Positions 37,501-50,223 of a stretch of DNA of 64,000 bases are shown here, one piece after another (position 1 is the first letter of the stretch; the number at the start of each line of letters is the position of its first letter). The DNA comes from Deinococcus aerius. GTDB taxonomy: Bacteria > Deinococcota > Deinococci > Deinococcales > Deinococcaceae. Both the position numbers and the translations under genes were made by a program. The notes under the pieces are model-generated. The model did not search any database. It was not told where the DNA came from and was given only the letters and a program-made list of their open reading frames with translations. The stretch is taken from positions 184,740 through 248,739 of the forward strand of contig NZ_BFAG01000005.1 of the NCBI RefSeq assembly GCF_002897375.1, read 5' to 3'.

Positions 37501-38247
37501 GGGGAGGCTCTGGGCGTGATCGAGTACGCCTGGCACGGGGAGGAGCCCGACCCGCAGACGCACGTGTTCCTGCGGGTGCTCGCCGACCAAGCCGCCCTCG
37601 CCGCCGGGAACGCGCGGCTGCACCGTGACCTGCAACGGCAGACGACCTCGCTCGCCCGCGCCTACGACGAGACGCTGGAGGGCTGGTCACGCGCCCTGGA
37701 CCTGCGCGACCACGAGACCGAGGGCCACACCCGGCGCGTCACCGACCTCACCCTCCGGCTGGCGCAGGCCTTCGGGATGGACCCGGAGGACCTCGTCCAC
37801 GTCCGCCGGGGGGCGCTGCTGCACGACATCGGCAAGATGGGCATTCCCGATGGGGTCCTGCACAAGCCCGGCCCCCTGGACGCCGGCGAGTGGGAGGTCA
37901 TGCGGAGGCACCCCACCCTCGCGCTCGAACTGCTCTCGCCCATAGGGTTCCTGCGGCCCGCGCTCGACATCCCCTACAGCCACCACGAGAAGTGGGACGG
38001 CGCGGGCTACCCCCGGGGGCTGCGCGGCGAGGCGATTCCCCTGCCCGCCCGCCTCTTCGCCGTGGTGGACGTGTGGGACGCCCTCACCAACGACCGCCCC
38101 TACCGCCCCGCCTGGACCCGCGAGCAGGCCCTCGCCCACATCCACGCGGGGAGCGGGACCCACTTCGACCCCCGCGTGGTGGAGGCCTTTACCACCCTGA
38201 TCGTGGGGCAGCATCCCGAACTCGCGGACACGGGAGGGGAGCCCTGA
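34531..38247 (+). CDS. multi-sensor PAS/GAF protein with C-terminal HD-GYP phosphodiesterase domain
   Basis: A 1238-residue soluble signalling protein. PAS-like segments fill roughly residues 1-370 (the clearest is LARLGSWRLDLREGTLTGSD). They are followed by about four GAF domains to ~1020 (for example AVSVTVTLDHEEVLSRLIAS and LHDLDTIIGSAQDLEHVMGR). The HD-GYP domain covers ~1040-1238: GHTRRVTDLTLRLAQAFGMD, HDIGKMGIP (His1098-Asp1099), HHEKWDGAGYPRG and DVWDALTNDRPYR. All core residues for c-di-GMP hydrolysis are present. There is no GGDEF domain, no membrane segment and no kinase. Ligands of the sensors are unknown. The gene is extremely GC-rich. Confidence 0.92.
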   Translation: MRSSPPSTPDVPVALLELAGGRLRPLSGDWGWAGARPGQVVGRWLRLIHPLDRPAVERGLAEAAELSDADLRRLHVRLSDLGLVEAEWRVARRSPGGRATHLRVTLRFPAEGEEPESASPADPPHPAPPGAESGAATFTWTEGSPGTPALGVSPALAAWLGETPTTPGALLAHLDAESAWALREHLSGPDAAGPLERVAELRCGAGGGRPVRLSVTPPTRVGGARVAFGVLREVGEARRLREALAERERLLGEAQALARLGSWRLDLREGTLTGSDGLLDLLGRPAGPPSLATWLARTHPEDRDRVRAALTGPWAGEGLLLHHRLLRPGGEERVIEVRGRAEAGPDGQPTLRYGTAQDVTGQARAETREREARRLQAALLDAAVSVTVTLDHEEVLSRLIASVERIVPFDEADVLLLGPDGDTLSVVLRRLGPGAPAGVGRGARPLSLSGLPLLGRAAAHGALTVRDVRSSPEWVRLPEGTWIRSLLVYPIHVEGRLLGFLKLASRVPGAFPADRAESVRLFLGYVGAALHNSQLYGAARREARRARVLADLAAELSGPLDPAQVAEVIVRRTRAALGRGCVSVSREDPASGELCRVARAGFEDHPGAACAAVRDRPPLPPLPVRPLGPGVGTHTVLMTGADPEAAPLLARMGYRQALRVSLVRGGKFLACLNVGLTDPAPLSADEQELISGVAEQAALALLTADLRAENAARVRDLTALNLTAQRLAQLLDAAALADALVDAVAGHFGAACAWVATRTPEGRLDPLSTRPQPWPELGPGWPGAHPALAALPPDGPVALHPDACPEWWGALTERGLRSAALVPVPGEQPAVLLLASAAPGAFPPQRLDVLSTLAHHLGTALRNARLFRETRERLARLEALHDLDTIIGSAQDLEHVMGRVVEIAAAQPGVGAVAVCLRDCHAPGLKYVAARGTGEALPVPPTGEGMPALVALEGQPWRADDVAGSRLLGPGAWARQVGARGYQALPLLAQGEALGVIEYAWHGEEPDPQTHVFLRVLADQAALAAGNARLHRDLQRQTTSLARAYDETLEGWSRALDLRDHETEGHTRRVTDLTLRLAQAFGMDPEDLVHVRRGALLHDIGKMGIPDGVLHKPGPLDAGEWEVMRRHPTLALELLSPIGFLRPALDIPYSHHEKWDGAGYPRGLRGEAIPLPARLFAVVDVWDALTNDRPYRPAWTREQALAHIHAGSGTHFDPRVVEAFTTLIVGQHPELADTGGEP

Positions 38248-38278
38248 CCCCAGGGACGCTTGCCGCCCCCGGGGGTGC

Positions 38279-38284
38279 TAGCGT
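38279..38284 (+). promoter_or_regulatory. -10 box TAGCGT before mqnC
   Basis: TAGCGT ends 6 nt before ATG at 38291; leaderless arrangement. Confidence 0.5.
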
Positions 38285-38290
38285 GCGGCT

Positions 38291-39472
<1,182 letters not shown>

Positions 39473-39519
39473 AGGGCCGGGGCCGGGACGTGCTGCCCCG
39501 GCCCCTCCTCAAGTCCCGC

Positions 39520-39759
39520 TTACGCCGCTCCATCAAATTGCGGCTGCCGTTCCAGGTCGTCCAGCGCCTGCTCGTAGAGCGCCTGGGGCAGCCGGGGCAC
39601 CACGGCGAGGAAGGTCGCGGCGTCCTCCAGGGTGGCGTGGGTGCTCTCGTGCTGCCAGCCCGGCCCCTCGGCCACCAGCCGCACGCGCCCGCCGCCGGTC
39701 AGGAACCGGACCCGGCCCTCCCCGGTGCGGGTGTCGCTGAGGTGACGGGTCACGTTCAT
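39520..39759 (-). CDS. small hypothetical protein
   Basis: A 79-residue protein, MNVTRHLSDTRTGEGRVRFL at the start, beta-rich first half and helical second half (DAATFLAVVPRLPQALYEQA). The start is supported by TACCCT 6 nt before ATG. It converges on mqnC. No known motif; function unknown. Confidence 0.65.
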   Translation of the reverse strand: MNVTRHLSDTRTGEGRVRFLTGGGRVRLVAEGPGWQHESTHATLEDAATFLAVVPRLPQALYEQALDDLERQPQFDGAA

Positions 39760-39765
39760 GCCCCC

Positions 39766-39771
39766 AGGGTA
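39766..39771 (-). promoter_or_regulatory. -10 box TACCCT before a small hypothetical gene
   Basis: Minus-strand TACCCT ends 6 nt before ATG at 39759; leaderless arrangement. Confidence 0.55.
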
Positions 39772-40172
39772 GGGGAAAGCCATGAGGCGGGCATCGGCCA
39801 AAATGATGAGGGCTTCGGGGAGGCGGCAGCGCGGCCCCACGCGGCTCGGGACGGGCCGGGGACGCTGGCCGGGAGAGCGGCACGCCGGGGCTTCCCGCGC
39901 TCCTCCTGCCCGGACTCGCCGGACGCCGGATGAAGGCGAAGTCCTGGATCGCAACCTCCATCATCACCCTCAGCAGGAGCGCGGCGAGAACAGACATCCA
40001 GACCATGACGGGCCTCCTACACCCGGGCCAGTCGGTGAGGCGCGCCCCTACCTTCCGCCCCCATGAAGGGAGAGGTGGTGTTCGGGGAGGGCGCCGGGTG
40101 GCGGGCCGCTCATGAAGTGCGGTCCAGCCCTGGCTCACACGTCTGTTCGGCGAACCCGCCACACTCGCAGAC
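39772..40172. other. gap between a small hypothetical gene and glgC
   Basis: About 400 GC-rich bases with no gene I can support. A minus-strand frame from 40006 starts with a hydrophobic stretch (MVWMSVLAALLLRVMMEVAI) but runs on into low-complexity sequence overlapping the next gene, so I do not call it. The glgC promoter should be near the right end, but no clear -10 box is seen. Confidence 0.4.
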
Positions 40173-41429
40173 GTGGCTCCGCGGATCGCCGGTCAGAAGG
40201 TGCTTGCCATCGTGCTCGCGGGGGGCAAGGGCAGCCGCCTTTCTCCCCTCACCACCGAGCGGGCCAAGCCCGCTGTGCCGTTCCTGGGCACCTACCGCCT
40301 GATCGACTTCACCCTGTCGAACCTGGTGAACAGCGGCCTGGGGGACGTGTGGGTGATCGAGCAGTACCTCCCGCACGGCCTGAACGACCACCTCTCGGGC
40401 GGGCGCCCCTGGGACCTCGACCGCACGCGCGGCGGCCTGGTGGTCATGCCGCCCTTTTCCAGCCCGGAACGGGAGGACGGCGAGTTCGCCCAGGGCAACG
40501 CTCACGCCCTCGCCCAGCACGCGGGGCTGATCCGGGAGTTCGGCCCCGATGTGGTCCTCGTCCTGAGCGCTGACCATATCTACCGCTTCGACTATGGCGA
40601 CCTGATCCGCCAGCATGTCCGGCGCGGCGCCAGCGTCACGATGGTGACCACCGAGGTTGAGGAGGCGCAGGCCACACGGTTTGGCAATGTGCGCGCGGAC
40701 GGGGACGGCCAGGTGCGCGAGTTCGCCTACAAGCCGGATGAGCCGCTGGGGAAGACGGTCACCGCCGAGATTTTTGCCTACGACGCGGGCGTGCTGCTGG
40801 ACACCCTCGCGGAATTGCAGAAACAGGGCGAACTCGGCGACTACGGCGAGCAGTTGCTCCCGGCCCTCGTGGCGCGCGGCGACGCCTATGCCCATCCCCT
40901 CGATGGCTACTGGATGGACGTGGGCACCCTGGAGGCCTACCTGGGCGCCCACCGCGACTTCCTGGAGGGCCGCGGCTTCCCGCTCGACACGGGGGACTGG
41001 CCCTTCATCACCAGCTCGATCTCCCGCCCCCCCGCCCGCATCGAGGGCAGCGCCCGCCTGGATCAGGCTTTCGTCTGTGGCGGGGCCGTCATCGCTGGAG
41101 AGGTTGTCCGCAGCGTGATCGGCCCCAATGCCCTTGTAGAGGAGGGCGCCGTGGTGGAGGACAGCATCGTGCAGCCCGGTGCCACGGTGAGGGCCGGGGC
41201 TGCCATCCGCCGCGCCATCGTGGACCAGCACGCGACGGTCGAGGCGGACGCCCAGGTCGGGGGTTCGGACGCGGACAGCCCGCCCACGGTGGTCGGCGCT
41301 CACGCCACCGTGGGGGCAGGGGCAAGGATCGGACCCGGCCTGCACGTTCCCCCCCGCCAGACCGTCCGCGCGGGCGAGGAGGAGCGGGTGGTGGAGCGGC
41401 CCGAGGGAGACGACCGGGCGGGGAAGTAG
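40173..41429 (+). CDS. glgC: glucose-1-phosphate adenylyltransferase GlgC
   Basis: A 418-residue ADP-glucose pyrophosphorylase for glycogen synthesis (glucose-1-P + ATP to ADP-glucose + PPi). The nucleotidyltransferase domain has VLAIVLAGGKGSRLSPLTTE, KPAVPFLGTYRLIDFTLSN, VVLVLSADHIYRFDY and YWMDVGTLEAYLGAH. A left-handed beta-helix follows (GEVVRSVIGPNALVEEGAVV, VEDSIVQPGATVRAGAAI). The start is GTG at 40173. The C-terminus is acidic and short. No other glycogen gene lies in the window. Confidence 0.94.
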   Translation: MAPRIAGQKVLAIVLAGGKGSRLSPLTTERAKPAVPFLGTYRLIDFTLSNLVNSGLGDVWVIEQYLPHGLNDHLSGGRPWDLDRTRGGLVVMPPFSSPEREDGEFAQGNAHALAQHAGLIREFGPDVVLVLSADHIYRFDYGDLIRQHVRRGASVTMVTTEVEEAQATRFGNVRADGDGQVREFAYKPDEPLGKTVTAEIFAYDAGVLLDTLAELQKQGELGDYGEQLLPALVARGDAYAHPLDGYWMDVGTLEAYLGAHRDFLEGRGFPLDTGDWPFITSSISRPPARIEGSARLDQAFVCGGAVIAGEVVRSVIGPNALVEEGAVVEDSIVQPGATVRAGAAIRRAIVDQHATVEADAQVGGSDADSPPTVVGAHATVGAGARIGPGLHVPPRQTVRAGEEERVVERPEGDDRAGK

Positions 41430-41535
41430 GGGAAATGTAGGCTTGACGGCGCGAAGAGGTGGAAAGGTCTTCGCGGCCGAGTGACGCGCCCTCCTCTCTG
41501 AGGATGTAGAAATCGTGTCTGCGACGACATGAATG

Positions 41536-41700
41536 CCCCTCCCCCTTGAGGGGGGAGGCTGGGAGGGGGTGAGCGGGCAGGGCATCGAGAGGCCAGCCCG
41601 AATGGCTATGCCCTCCTGTAGAAGAGGCCAGTAGCGCGGATTACACGCGCCCTCACCCGCAAGCAGCCCTGCGCGTCTCCCACGAGGGGAGAGGGGAAAA
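41536..41700. repeat. intergenic palindromic repeat, CCTCCCCCTTGAGG family, copy B
   Basis: It begins CCCCTCCCCCTTGAGGGGGG and AGGCTGGGAGGGGGTGAGCG and ends with CGCCCTCACCC, a CTCTCCC hairpin and AAAAA, the same two ends as the copy at 5073-5226 with a different centre. It lies in the 561-base gap 41430-41990 between glgC and rpmH; the rest of that gap holds the rpmH promoter and leader and no gene. Confidence 0.8.
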
Positions 41701-41869
41701 ATGCCTTCCCATCGTGCTTTTTCGTATTGGCGGGATACCTACATCACTCAGCCCGCTGGGACAGAGAACTCCCTGCCTTTCCAAGTTCAACCGAGGACGG
41801 CTCTACCCCGGATTTGCAAGGAGGAAAGGCCCGCCTCGCCCCCCGCTCTTCCCGCCCGGGCTGCCCACG

Positions 41870-41878
41870 TGATACACT
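41870..41878 (+). promoter_or_regulatory. extended -10 promoter (TGATACACT) of the rpmH operon
   Basis: TG-A-TACACT at 41870-41878 fits an extended -10 element. It would give a 5' leader of about 105 nt before rpmH that contains a C/G-rich inverted segment (CCCTCCCAGGGGGGCGAG), so leader-based control is possible. Confidence 0.5.
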
Positions 41879-41989
41879 CCCGGAGTTTGCCCTCCCAGGG
41901 GGGCGAGTTTCGCGCACAGGCACGGCAGGCCGCAGGGCTCCAGACACCCCCGGAGTCAGGGCCGCCCGCCGCGAGAAGGAGAGCAGAGT

Positions 41990-42134
<145 letters not shown>

Positions 42135-42208
42135 TCCTCGCCGCCAGGAGAGGGTTTATCGTTACCCCGGATCAATCCAGCGCCACGCAGGCACGGCCCC
42201 GCCGTCCG

Positions 42209-42651
<443 letters not shown>

Positions 42652-42655
<4 letters not shown>

Positions 42656-42929
42656 GCGCCGCCTCGCGGGGCCTGGTGCGGATCGTGCGGGCCTATCAGC
42701 ACCACCTCTCGCCGCGCAAGCCCGCGCCGACCTGCCGCTTCACGCCGACCTGCTCTCAGTATGCTGTGGAGGCCATCGAGCGGCACGGCGCATTGAGAGG
42801 CGGCTGGCTGGCCGCGTGGCGCGTGATGCGCTGCAACCCCCTGGTGCCGGGCGGATTCGATCCCGTGCCCGAGCGCTTCCCCGACAGGCACCGTCCTGAC
42901 AAGCACCGCCCCTCCAGAAAGACCCCGAC

Positions 42930-42933
<4 letters not shown>
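42652..42933 (+). CDS. yidD: membrane protein insertion efficiency factor YidD
   Basis: A 93-residue YidD with the diagnostic [24 protein letters not shown] segment, split here as [12 protein letters not shown] and [19 protein letters not shown], and [20 protein letters not shown]. An amphipathic helix at the N-terminus attaches it to the inner membrane, where it helps YidC. It overlaps rnpA and yidC by ATGA at both ends. Confidence 0.97.
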
Positions 42934-44510
<1,577 letters not shown>

Positions 44511-44525
44511 GAGGCTATGGATGGG

Positions 44526-44556
44526 CCGCCCTGCCGGAAGGTGGGGCGGTTTTTTT
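44526..44556 (+). terminator. intrinsic terminator of the rpmH-yidC operon
   Basis: CCGCCCTGCC and GGTGGGGCGG pair over 10 bp (two G-U) around a GGAA tetraloop and are followed by seven T residues, 16 nt after the yidC stop. Confidence 0.93.
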
Positions 44557-44582
44557 GGGCGCTGGTGTGGATGGGGTTTTTC

Positions 44583-45536
44583 CTACACCCCCTCCAGCCT
44601 CCCCCACGCCCGCAGCGTGAGCAGGGCCTCCAGCGTCCGCACGCTGCGCCATTCCCGCTCGGCCTGCGGCCAGACCTCGGGGAACTGGCCGCCCCAGGAC
44701 CAGTTGGGTGCCCACGAGCCGTCCCCTGATTGCGAGGTGAGCAGGTGCGTGAGGGCCGCCGCCAGGGGTTCCTCCAGCGGGCGGGCCAGGGGAGAGGCGG
44801 GGGTGGGCGCCATCGCCAGGGGGTTGATGCCGTAGGCGGCGAAGTCCTGCGGGGTGCGCGACACCCGGGTGGGCAGCACGTCGTCGAGGTAGTCCAGCAC
44901 GGGCTCCCGGTGCAGGGCCGGGACCTCGGGAGTCTGGGCGAAGACGGCGGCGACGTGGTGGCCGTTCACGTCCCCGGGATCGAGGCCCTCCAGCACGGCG
45001 TCGCGCGTCTCGACGATGAGGAGGGACAGCAGCCCCTCGGGCAGCAGGTCCGGCCAGTGCCACAGCAGAGCCACGATCTCGGCGCGGGGATTGACCCGGA
45101 AGCCGCCGAAGGTGCGCGCCAGTTCTCCGGGTTCCGTCTGATTCCACCAGGGGGCGTGGGGATGCGCCTCGGCCTCGGGGGGGAGGAAGGGCCAGACGCT
45201 CGCTTCCTCCTCCACCTGGAGGTGCGAGCGCAGCCAGGCCACCGCACCCGTCAGCAGGGGCTCGGTGGCCGGAACATCGAGGTCGTGCAGCACCCGCAGC
45301 GCCTGCGAGGTCGCCAGCGTGCTGCTCCCCGGGGCGCGGTGGTCCGGCTCCAGCGCCCGCCCGAAGCCGCCGTCCGGGTTCTGGTAGGCCCTCAGCGCGT
45401 CCAGCACGTCCCCGGCCCCCCCATCCTCAAAGGCGTGGCGGAAGCGCGCGGCCTCCAGCGGTCGCCCCCGCTCCAGCAGGAAGGCGCGGGCACGGTCGAA
45501 GGCCTCCGGCGACAGGCGGGCGGCGGGCAGAGTCAT
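44583..45536 (-). CDS. alpha-toroid (prenyltransferase/squalene-cyclase-like) protein
   Basis: A 317-residue soluble protein built of alpha-alpha barrel repeats. Two QxxDGGF-like signatures are seen: YQNPDGGFGRALEPD near residue 52 and TSQSGDGSWAPNWSWGGQFP near residue 270. It lacks the DXDD and DCTA motifs of true terpene cyclases, so an enzymatic role is uncertain; it may be a structural or binding member of the fold. TACCCT lies 6 nt before ATG. It converges on yidC. Confidence 0.8.
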   Translation of the reverse strand: MTLPAARLSPEAFDRARAFLLERGRPLEAARFRHAFEDGGAGDVLDALRAYQNPDGGFGRALEPDHRAPGSSTLATSQALRVLHDLDVPATEPLLTGAVAWLRSHLQVEEEASVWPFLPPEAEAHPHAPWWNQTEPGELARTFGGFRVNPRAEIVALLWHWPDLLPEGLLSLLIVETRDAVLEGLDPGDVNGHHVAAVFAQTPEVPALHREPVLDYLDDVLPTRVSRTPQDFAAYGINPLAMAPTPASPLARPLEEPLAAALTHLLTSQSGDGSWAPNWSWGGQFPEVWPQAEREWRSVRTLEALLTLRAWGRLEGV

Positions 45537-45542
45537 GCGAGG

Positions 45543-45548
45543 AGGGTA
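45543..45548 (-). promoter_or_regulatory. -10 box TACCCT before the toroid-protein gene
   Basis: Minus-strand TACCCT ends 6 nt before ATG at 45536; leaderless arrangement. Confidence 0.55.
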
Positions 45549-45633
45549 ACACTGCGGGGGGGAAGCTCGACAACAGGCGAATCAGCGCGTCAGTGGGAGC
45601 GTCCCCCTCGCGGGGAACAGGCGGTTTCGTCCC

Positions 45634-46854
45634 TCAGAGCCCGTCCAGCGCCGCCCGCGCCGAGGCGTAGCTGGGCCGCAACCGCAGCGCCTCGCGGTAG
45701 GCGGTTTTGGCCTCCGCCGCGCGCCCGAGCTCGGCCAGCGCGCGGCCCCGCCAGTAGAGGGCCTCCTCGTGGGCGGGGGCGTCGCGCAGCACAGCGCGTG
45801 TCAGGCGCAGCACGTCCGCGTAGCGACCGGTGCGGGTGTACGCCTCCAGCGGCCCGAAGGAATACCACAGCGTCCGCCACGGCAGGCCGCCCACCACCCG
45901 CGCCGGGCGGGTCGGGTCGAGGGTGGGGTCGGGTTTGGCCGCGAACGCCTGGTCAAAGGCCCGCGCCGCGCCCCCCGCGTCCCCCAGGGCGAGTTTCGCA
46001 TTCCCCACGTTCAGCCAGCCCACCGCGTCGTTCCGCCGCCCCGCCTCGGCCAGCGCGACCCGCAGCGCCTCGCGTTGCCCCGCCACCTTGTCGGCGCGGA
46101 AGCCCAGCAGCTCACGCACCTCCGCCTGCCGCTCGGGGGGCGAGACGACCAGGAACGTCCGCCCGAACGAGCGCCACAGCTCGTCGAACTGACCGTAAGG
46201 CAGCTTCAGCGGTCCCAGGTACGAGTCCAGCGCCCGGAAATGCTGCGCCGCGTCGTCGTATCCCGTCAGCAGGCGGTAGTGGCCCATCCCGCCGCTGTCG
46301 TGGGTGATGAACCACGTCTCCACGATGACCGGGAAGCCCGCCGCGAGCAGCCGCTTGAGCATCGGGCGGTCCCCGTTCGTGGCGAGGTGAACGTTCATCC
46401 CCTGCGACCGCGCAAAGGCGGCCAGTTCCTCCGGCGACACGTTCACGTCCCCCCGGTTGGCCTTGAGCCGGGGCGCGATGTCGTACTGGTCGAGCTTGCC
46501 GCCCCAGCGGCTCAGCGCCATGCCCACCGTCACCGGCCCGCAATTGTTCAGCCGCTGGTACTCGTGCCGGATGCCGGGGATGCTGGCCGAGGCGGGCAGG
46601 ACGGGGGCCGGAGCGGGTGCCTGAGGTTCGGGGCTGGGCTCGGGGGAAGAAGCGGGCGTCTCCTCCGCGGGGGTCGCGGCTGGTTCGGGGGCAGGCTCCG
46701 CTGCCGGGATAAAAGGCGTCTCCGGCTGAACCGACGCCGCGGCCACCGGAGCCACGTCCTGCCCCCGCGTTTCCGGCTTCTGGAGGCGGGCCACGCCGAA
46801 CACAGCCGTCCCGGCGAGCAGGGCAGAGGTCAGCAGCAGGGCAGGAAGGCGCAT
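45634..46854 (-). CDS. exported C39-like peptidase-fold protein with TPR repeats
   Basis: A 406-residue exported protein: an N-terminal signal or anchor (LPALLLTSALLAGTAVFGVA), a Pro/Ala/Glu-rich linker (~30-95), a papain-like C39 domain, and tetratricopeptide repeats at the end (WLNVGNAKLALGDAGGAARA, YWRGRALAELGRAAEAKTAY). The predicted nucleophile Cys is in RLNNCGPVTVGMALS and the His in GGMGHYRLLTGYDD. It may cleave a secreted peptide or act as a non-catalytic binder. ATG at 46854 follows a good GGGAGGTG. Confidence 0.85.
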   Translation of the reverse strand: MRLPALLLTSALLAGTAVFGVARLQKPETRGQDVAPVAAASVQPETPFIPAAEPAPEPAATPAEETPASSPEPSPEPQAPAPAPVLPASASIPGIRHEYQRLNNCGPVTVGMALSRWGGKLDQYDIAPRLKANRGDVNVSPEELAAFARSQGMNVHLATNGDRPMLKRLLAAGFPVIVETWFITHDSGGMGHYRLLTGYDDAAQHFRALDSYLGPLKLPYGQFDELWRSFGRTFLVVSPPERQAEVRELLGFRADKVAGQREALRVALAEAGRRNDAVGWLNVGNAKLALGDAGGAARAFDQAFAAKPDPTLDPTRPARVVGGLPWRTLWYSFGPLEAYTRTGRYADVLRLTRAVLRDAPAHEEALYWRGRALAELGRAAEAKTAYREALRLRPSYASARAALDGL

Positions 46855-46969
46855 CACCTCCCATCCTCACCGGCCTTCATGATTCGGCGCTGAGGTGAAA
46901 AAGTGCGTTGGCGTGCAGTTGGAGGAAGGTGCAGGAGGGGGTGAAAAGCCCGCTGGCCTTCCCACCTCC

Positions 46970-47974
<1,005 letters not shown>

Positions 47975-47994
47975 GCGGGAACCTCGGGGGACGG

Positions 47995-48120
47995 GGAGTG
48001 GGCAGTGGTGAGTGGGCAGTGGGTCGGCTGCCAGACACGGGAAGGTCGTGGCGGGCAGGGCGAGCGGCGAGGTCGCGGGCGGGAGCTTTTTCCACTCACC
48101 ACTTCCCACTGCCCACTTCC
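47995..48120. repeat. inverted repeat between the E1 alpha and beta genes
   Basis: The left arm (47995-48022, GGAGTGGGCAGTGGTGAGTG...) is nearly the reverse complement of the right arm (48092-48120, CCACTCACCACTTCCCACTG...). About 70 bases lie between them. The arms are internally repetitive (GTGGGCAGTGG units). It occupies most of the 160-base intercistronic gap and could form a large stem in the mRNA. Confidence 0.8.
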
Positions 48121-48134
48121 GGGCGCAGCCCCCC

Positions 48135-49244
48135 TCACGCCCCCTCCTCCGCCAGAAGCTGCGCGCGCTGGCGCCTGAGCCCCGGGGTGGGTTCGGCAAA
48201 CACGTGGTCCACGATCTCGGCGGGAGTGGGCTCGGGGAAGGCGTCGGCCACCGCGAGGGCCGCCTCGAACTCCGCCTCAATCTCACGGGTGAGCGCCGCG
48301 TCCGCCTCTTCCGTCAGGTGCCCCTCGGCGAGCAGGTGGGCACGCAGGCGGGTCACCGGGTCCTTGGCGTCCCAGCCCTCGTTGTCAGCGTCGGTCCGGT
48401 AGCGGCTGGGATCGTCGGCCAGGGTGTGGGGCTTGATGCGGTAGGTCACGGTCTCGATGAGCGTCGGCCCCTCGCCGTTCCGGGCCCGGCGCACGGCCTC
48501 GCTCGTGACGTGGTAGGTCGCCAGCACGTCGTTGCCGTCCACCCGCACGCCGGGGATGCCGTAGCCGTCCGCCCGCCGGGAGAGGTTCGTCGCCCGCGTC
48601 TGGGTGCGGGTGGGCACACTGATCGCCCAGCCGTTGTTCTGGAGGATGAACACGCAGGGGGCGTCCAGCGCGCCCGCGAAGTTCAGCGCCTCGTGGAAGT
48701 CGCCCTCACTGCTGCCCCCGTCGCCGATGTAGGCCATCGCCACGTTCGCTGTCCCCCGTCGCCGCTCGGCCAGGGCCGCCCCGACCGCGTGCGGGTACTG
48801 GGTGGCGATGGGGATGTAGAAGGGCAGGATCTTGAGGTCCTGCGGCATCGCCCAGCCGTGCGGGCTGGTGCGCCAGTACGCCAGGGTCTGCGGGATGGGC
48901 AGGCCGTAGGTCAGCGCGGCGCCCGTGTCGCGGTAGGTGGGAAACAGCCAGTCGTCGTGGGTCAGCGCGGCGGCGGTGCCGACCTGGCTGGCCTCCATCC
49001 CGCCGTAGGGGGGAAACACACCCATGCGGCCGGTGCGGTACAGCACCCACGCCCGCTCGTCGAAGTGGCGGACGCGGCGCATCTGGCGGTACAGGTGCAG
49101 CCGGGTGGGCACGTCGGGAAGGGCCCCGGGCCGGGTCACGCTGCCGTCGGGCGCGAGGGTCTGGACCAGGTCGCCCTGCGCGTCCTCGTAGGCGGCGGCC
49201 CCGGCGGTCAGGGGGTCAGGTGGGGTGGTCTGGGGCTGGGACAT
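48135..49244 (-). CDS. 2-oxoacid dehydrogenase E1 component, alpha subunit
   Basis: A 369-residue TPP-binding alpha subunit. The TPP/Mg motif runs from [20 protein letters not shown] to [11 protein letters not shown] (GDG...NN). [20 protein letters not shown] is typical of BCKDH/PDH E1 alpha, and a phosphorylation-loop-like [17 protein letters not shown] follows. It makes the thiamine adduct that the E2 lipoyl domain receives. ATG at 49244 follows a good GGAGG. It is the first gene of the pair. Confidence 0.94.
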   Translation of the reverse strand: MSQPQTTPPDPLTAGAAAYEDAQGDLVQTLAPDGSVTRPGALPDVPTRLHLYRQMRRVRHFDERAWVLYRTGRMGVFPPYGGMEASQVGTAAALTHDDWLFPTYRDTGAALTYGLPIPQTLAYWRTSPHGWAMPQDLKILPFYIPIATQYPHAVGAALAERRRGTANVAMAYIGDGGSSEGDFHEALNFAGALDAPCVFILQNNGWAISVPTRTQTRATNLSRRADGYGIPGVRVDGNDVLATYHVTSEAVRRARNGEGPTLIETVTYRIKPHTLADDPSRYRTDADNEGWDAKDPVTRLRAHLLAEGHLTEEADAALTREIEAEFEAALAVADAFPEPTPAEIVDHVFAEPTPGLRRQRAQLLAEEGA

Positions 49245-49553
49245 TCGGGGAGCCTCCACAGTCGTGGGAAAGAGGGCAGCGCGGGGCAGGCAAAGGGGCG
49301 GAGGTCGCGCGTAAAGAGAACCTCGCTGGCCTCCGTTCCGGCCTCCACTATGGGGCGCGGCGCTGGTTGAGCAGCCGGGCTGGCCCGGTCCCGCGGGGGG
49401 GAACCGGAGCAGGGGAGACGCGGGGGGGCATCGGCATAGGGGGTGCGGGGAGGGTAGCCCGGCCAGACGGTCGGCGGCCACCCGAAAGGGAGGATGGACC
49501 CAGGGTAGCAGGCCCGGCGCGGCTTTGCGCCCACGCGCGGTCCGGGGGGCGGG

Positions 49554-49559
49554 TACACT
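49554..49559 (+). promoter_or_regulatory. -10 box TACACT before a secreted-protein gene
   Basis: TACACT ends 7 nt before ATG at 49567; leaderless arrangement, and it selects this ATG over an upstream in-frame start. Confidence 0.6.
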
Positions 49560-49566
49560 GCCTGCC

Positions 49567-50064
49567 ATGAGACGCGCTCTGCTCACGCTCACGGCCCTGA
49601 CGACCCTTTCCGGCACGGCGGGCGCCGACCATCAGCAGGGCAACCTCCGCACCCTCACCGCCGCCGACCTGTGCCCGCCCATCTCGTACGTGTATGTGGA
49701 CGACGAGGAGCAGGAGGACCTGGCCGTCGAGGTCGACGAGCAGCTCGCCCGCTACGCCACCCTCTACGCCATTCCCTACGGCGATCCCAAGACCTGCACC
49801 GTGGCCCAGGTGTTCACCATCGACGCCTTCGAGGGCCGCGACGGGCGTTACCTGTACGCCGTGGACCTGGACATCGAACTGGTGAAAGACGCCCAGGTGA
49901 CCCTCGGCACGCGCCGCCTGACCGCCAGCCACCTGCAACTGTGGTCCACCTCCGGCTACGGCAGCGTGCCCGACGCCGACGCCCTGGCCGAGATGGCGAC
50001 CACCAGCGCCCGCGACTACTACGAGGAATTCGCCCTCGACTGGAAGGCGACGCACCCGAAGTAG
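49567..50064 (+). CDS. secreted hypothetical protein
   Basis: A 165-residue protein with a signal peptide ([20 protein letters not shown], cleavage near GAD). The mature part is acidic and tyrosine-rich ([20 protein letters not shown], then [16 protein letters not shown]). Two cysteines (DLCPP and KTCTV) may pair. No family recognised. A leaderless TACACT promoter supports the start. It is flanked by a chromosomal repeat downstream. Confidence 0.7.
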   Translation: MRRALLTLTALTTLSGTAGADHQQGNLRTLTAADLCPPISYVYVDDEEQEDLAVEVDEQLARYATLYAIPYGDPKTCTVAQVFTIDAFEGRDGRYLYAVDLDIELVKDAQVTLGTRRLTASHLQLWSTSGYGSVPDADALAEMATTSARDYYEEFALDWKATHPK

Positions 50065-50102
50065 CCGCATGCGGGAGTTAGGGCATCTGACGAAAGAAGA
50101 GT

Positions 50103-50160
50103 TGTTCCCCTGAGCGAAGGGTCCCTTCCCATGCGGCGGGGATGCTCCGCTCAGCATGAC
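50103..50160. repeat. intergenic repeat, GTCATGCTGAG/CCCTTCGCTC family, copy 3
   Basis: CCCCTGAGCGAAGGGTCCCT at one end and GGGATGCTCCGCTCAGCATG at the other, matching the family arms. It lies between two converging genes. Confidence 0.75.
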
Positions 50161-50223
50161 TGTTCTTACGCCAGACGATCTGAAGTTTCTCCCCCTCGCC
50201 GTGTAGGGCGACTTGGACGAGCT

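Noticed and set aside
39840..40006. A minus-strand frame starting MVWMSVLAALLLRVMM as a membrane peptide
   Set aside because: It runs on without a stop into low-complexity sequence over the next gene and has no promoter or ribosome-binding site.
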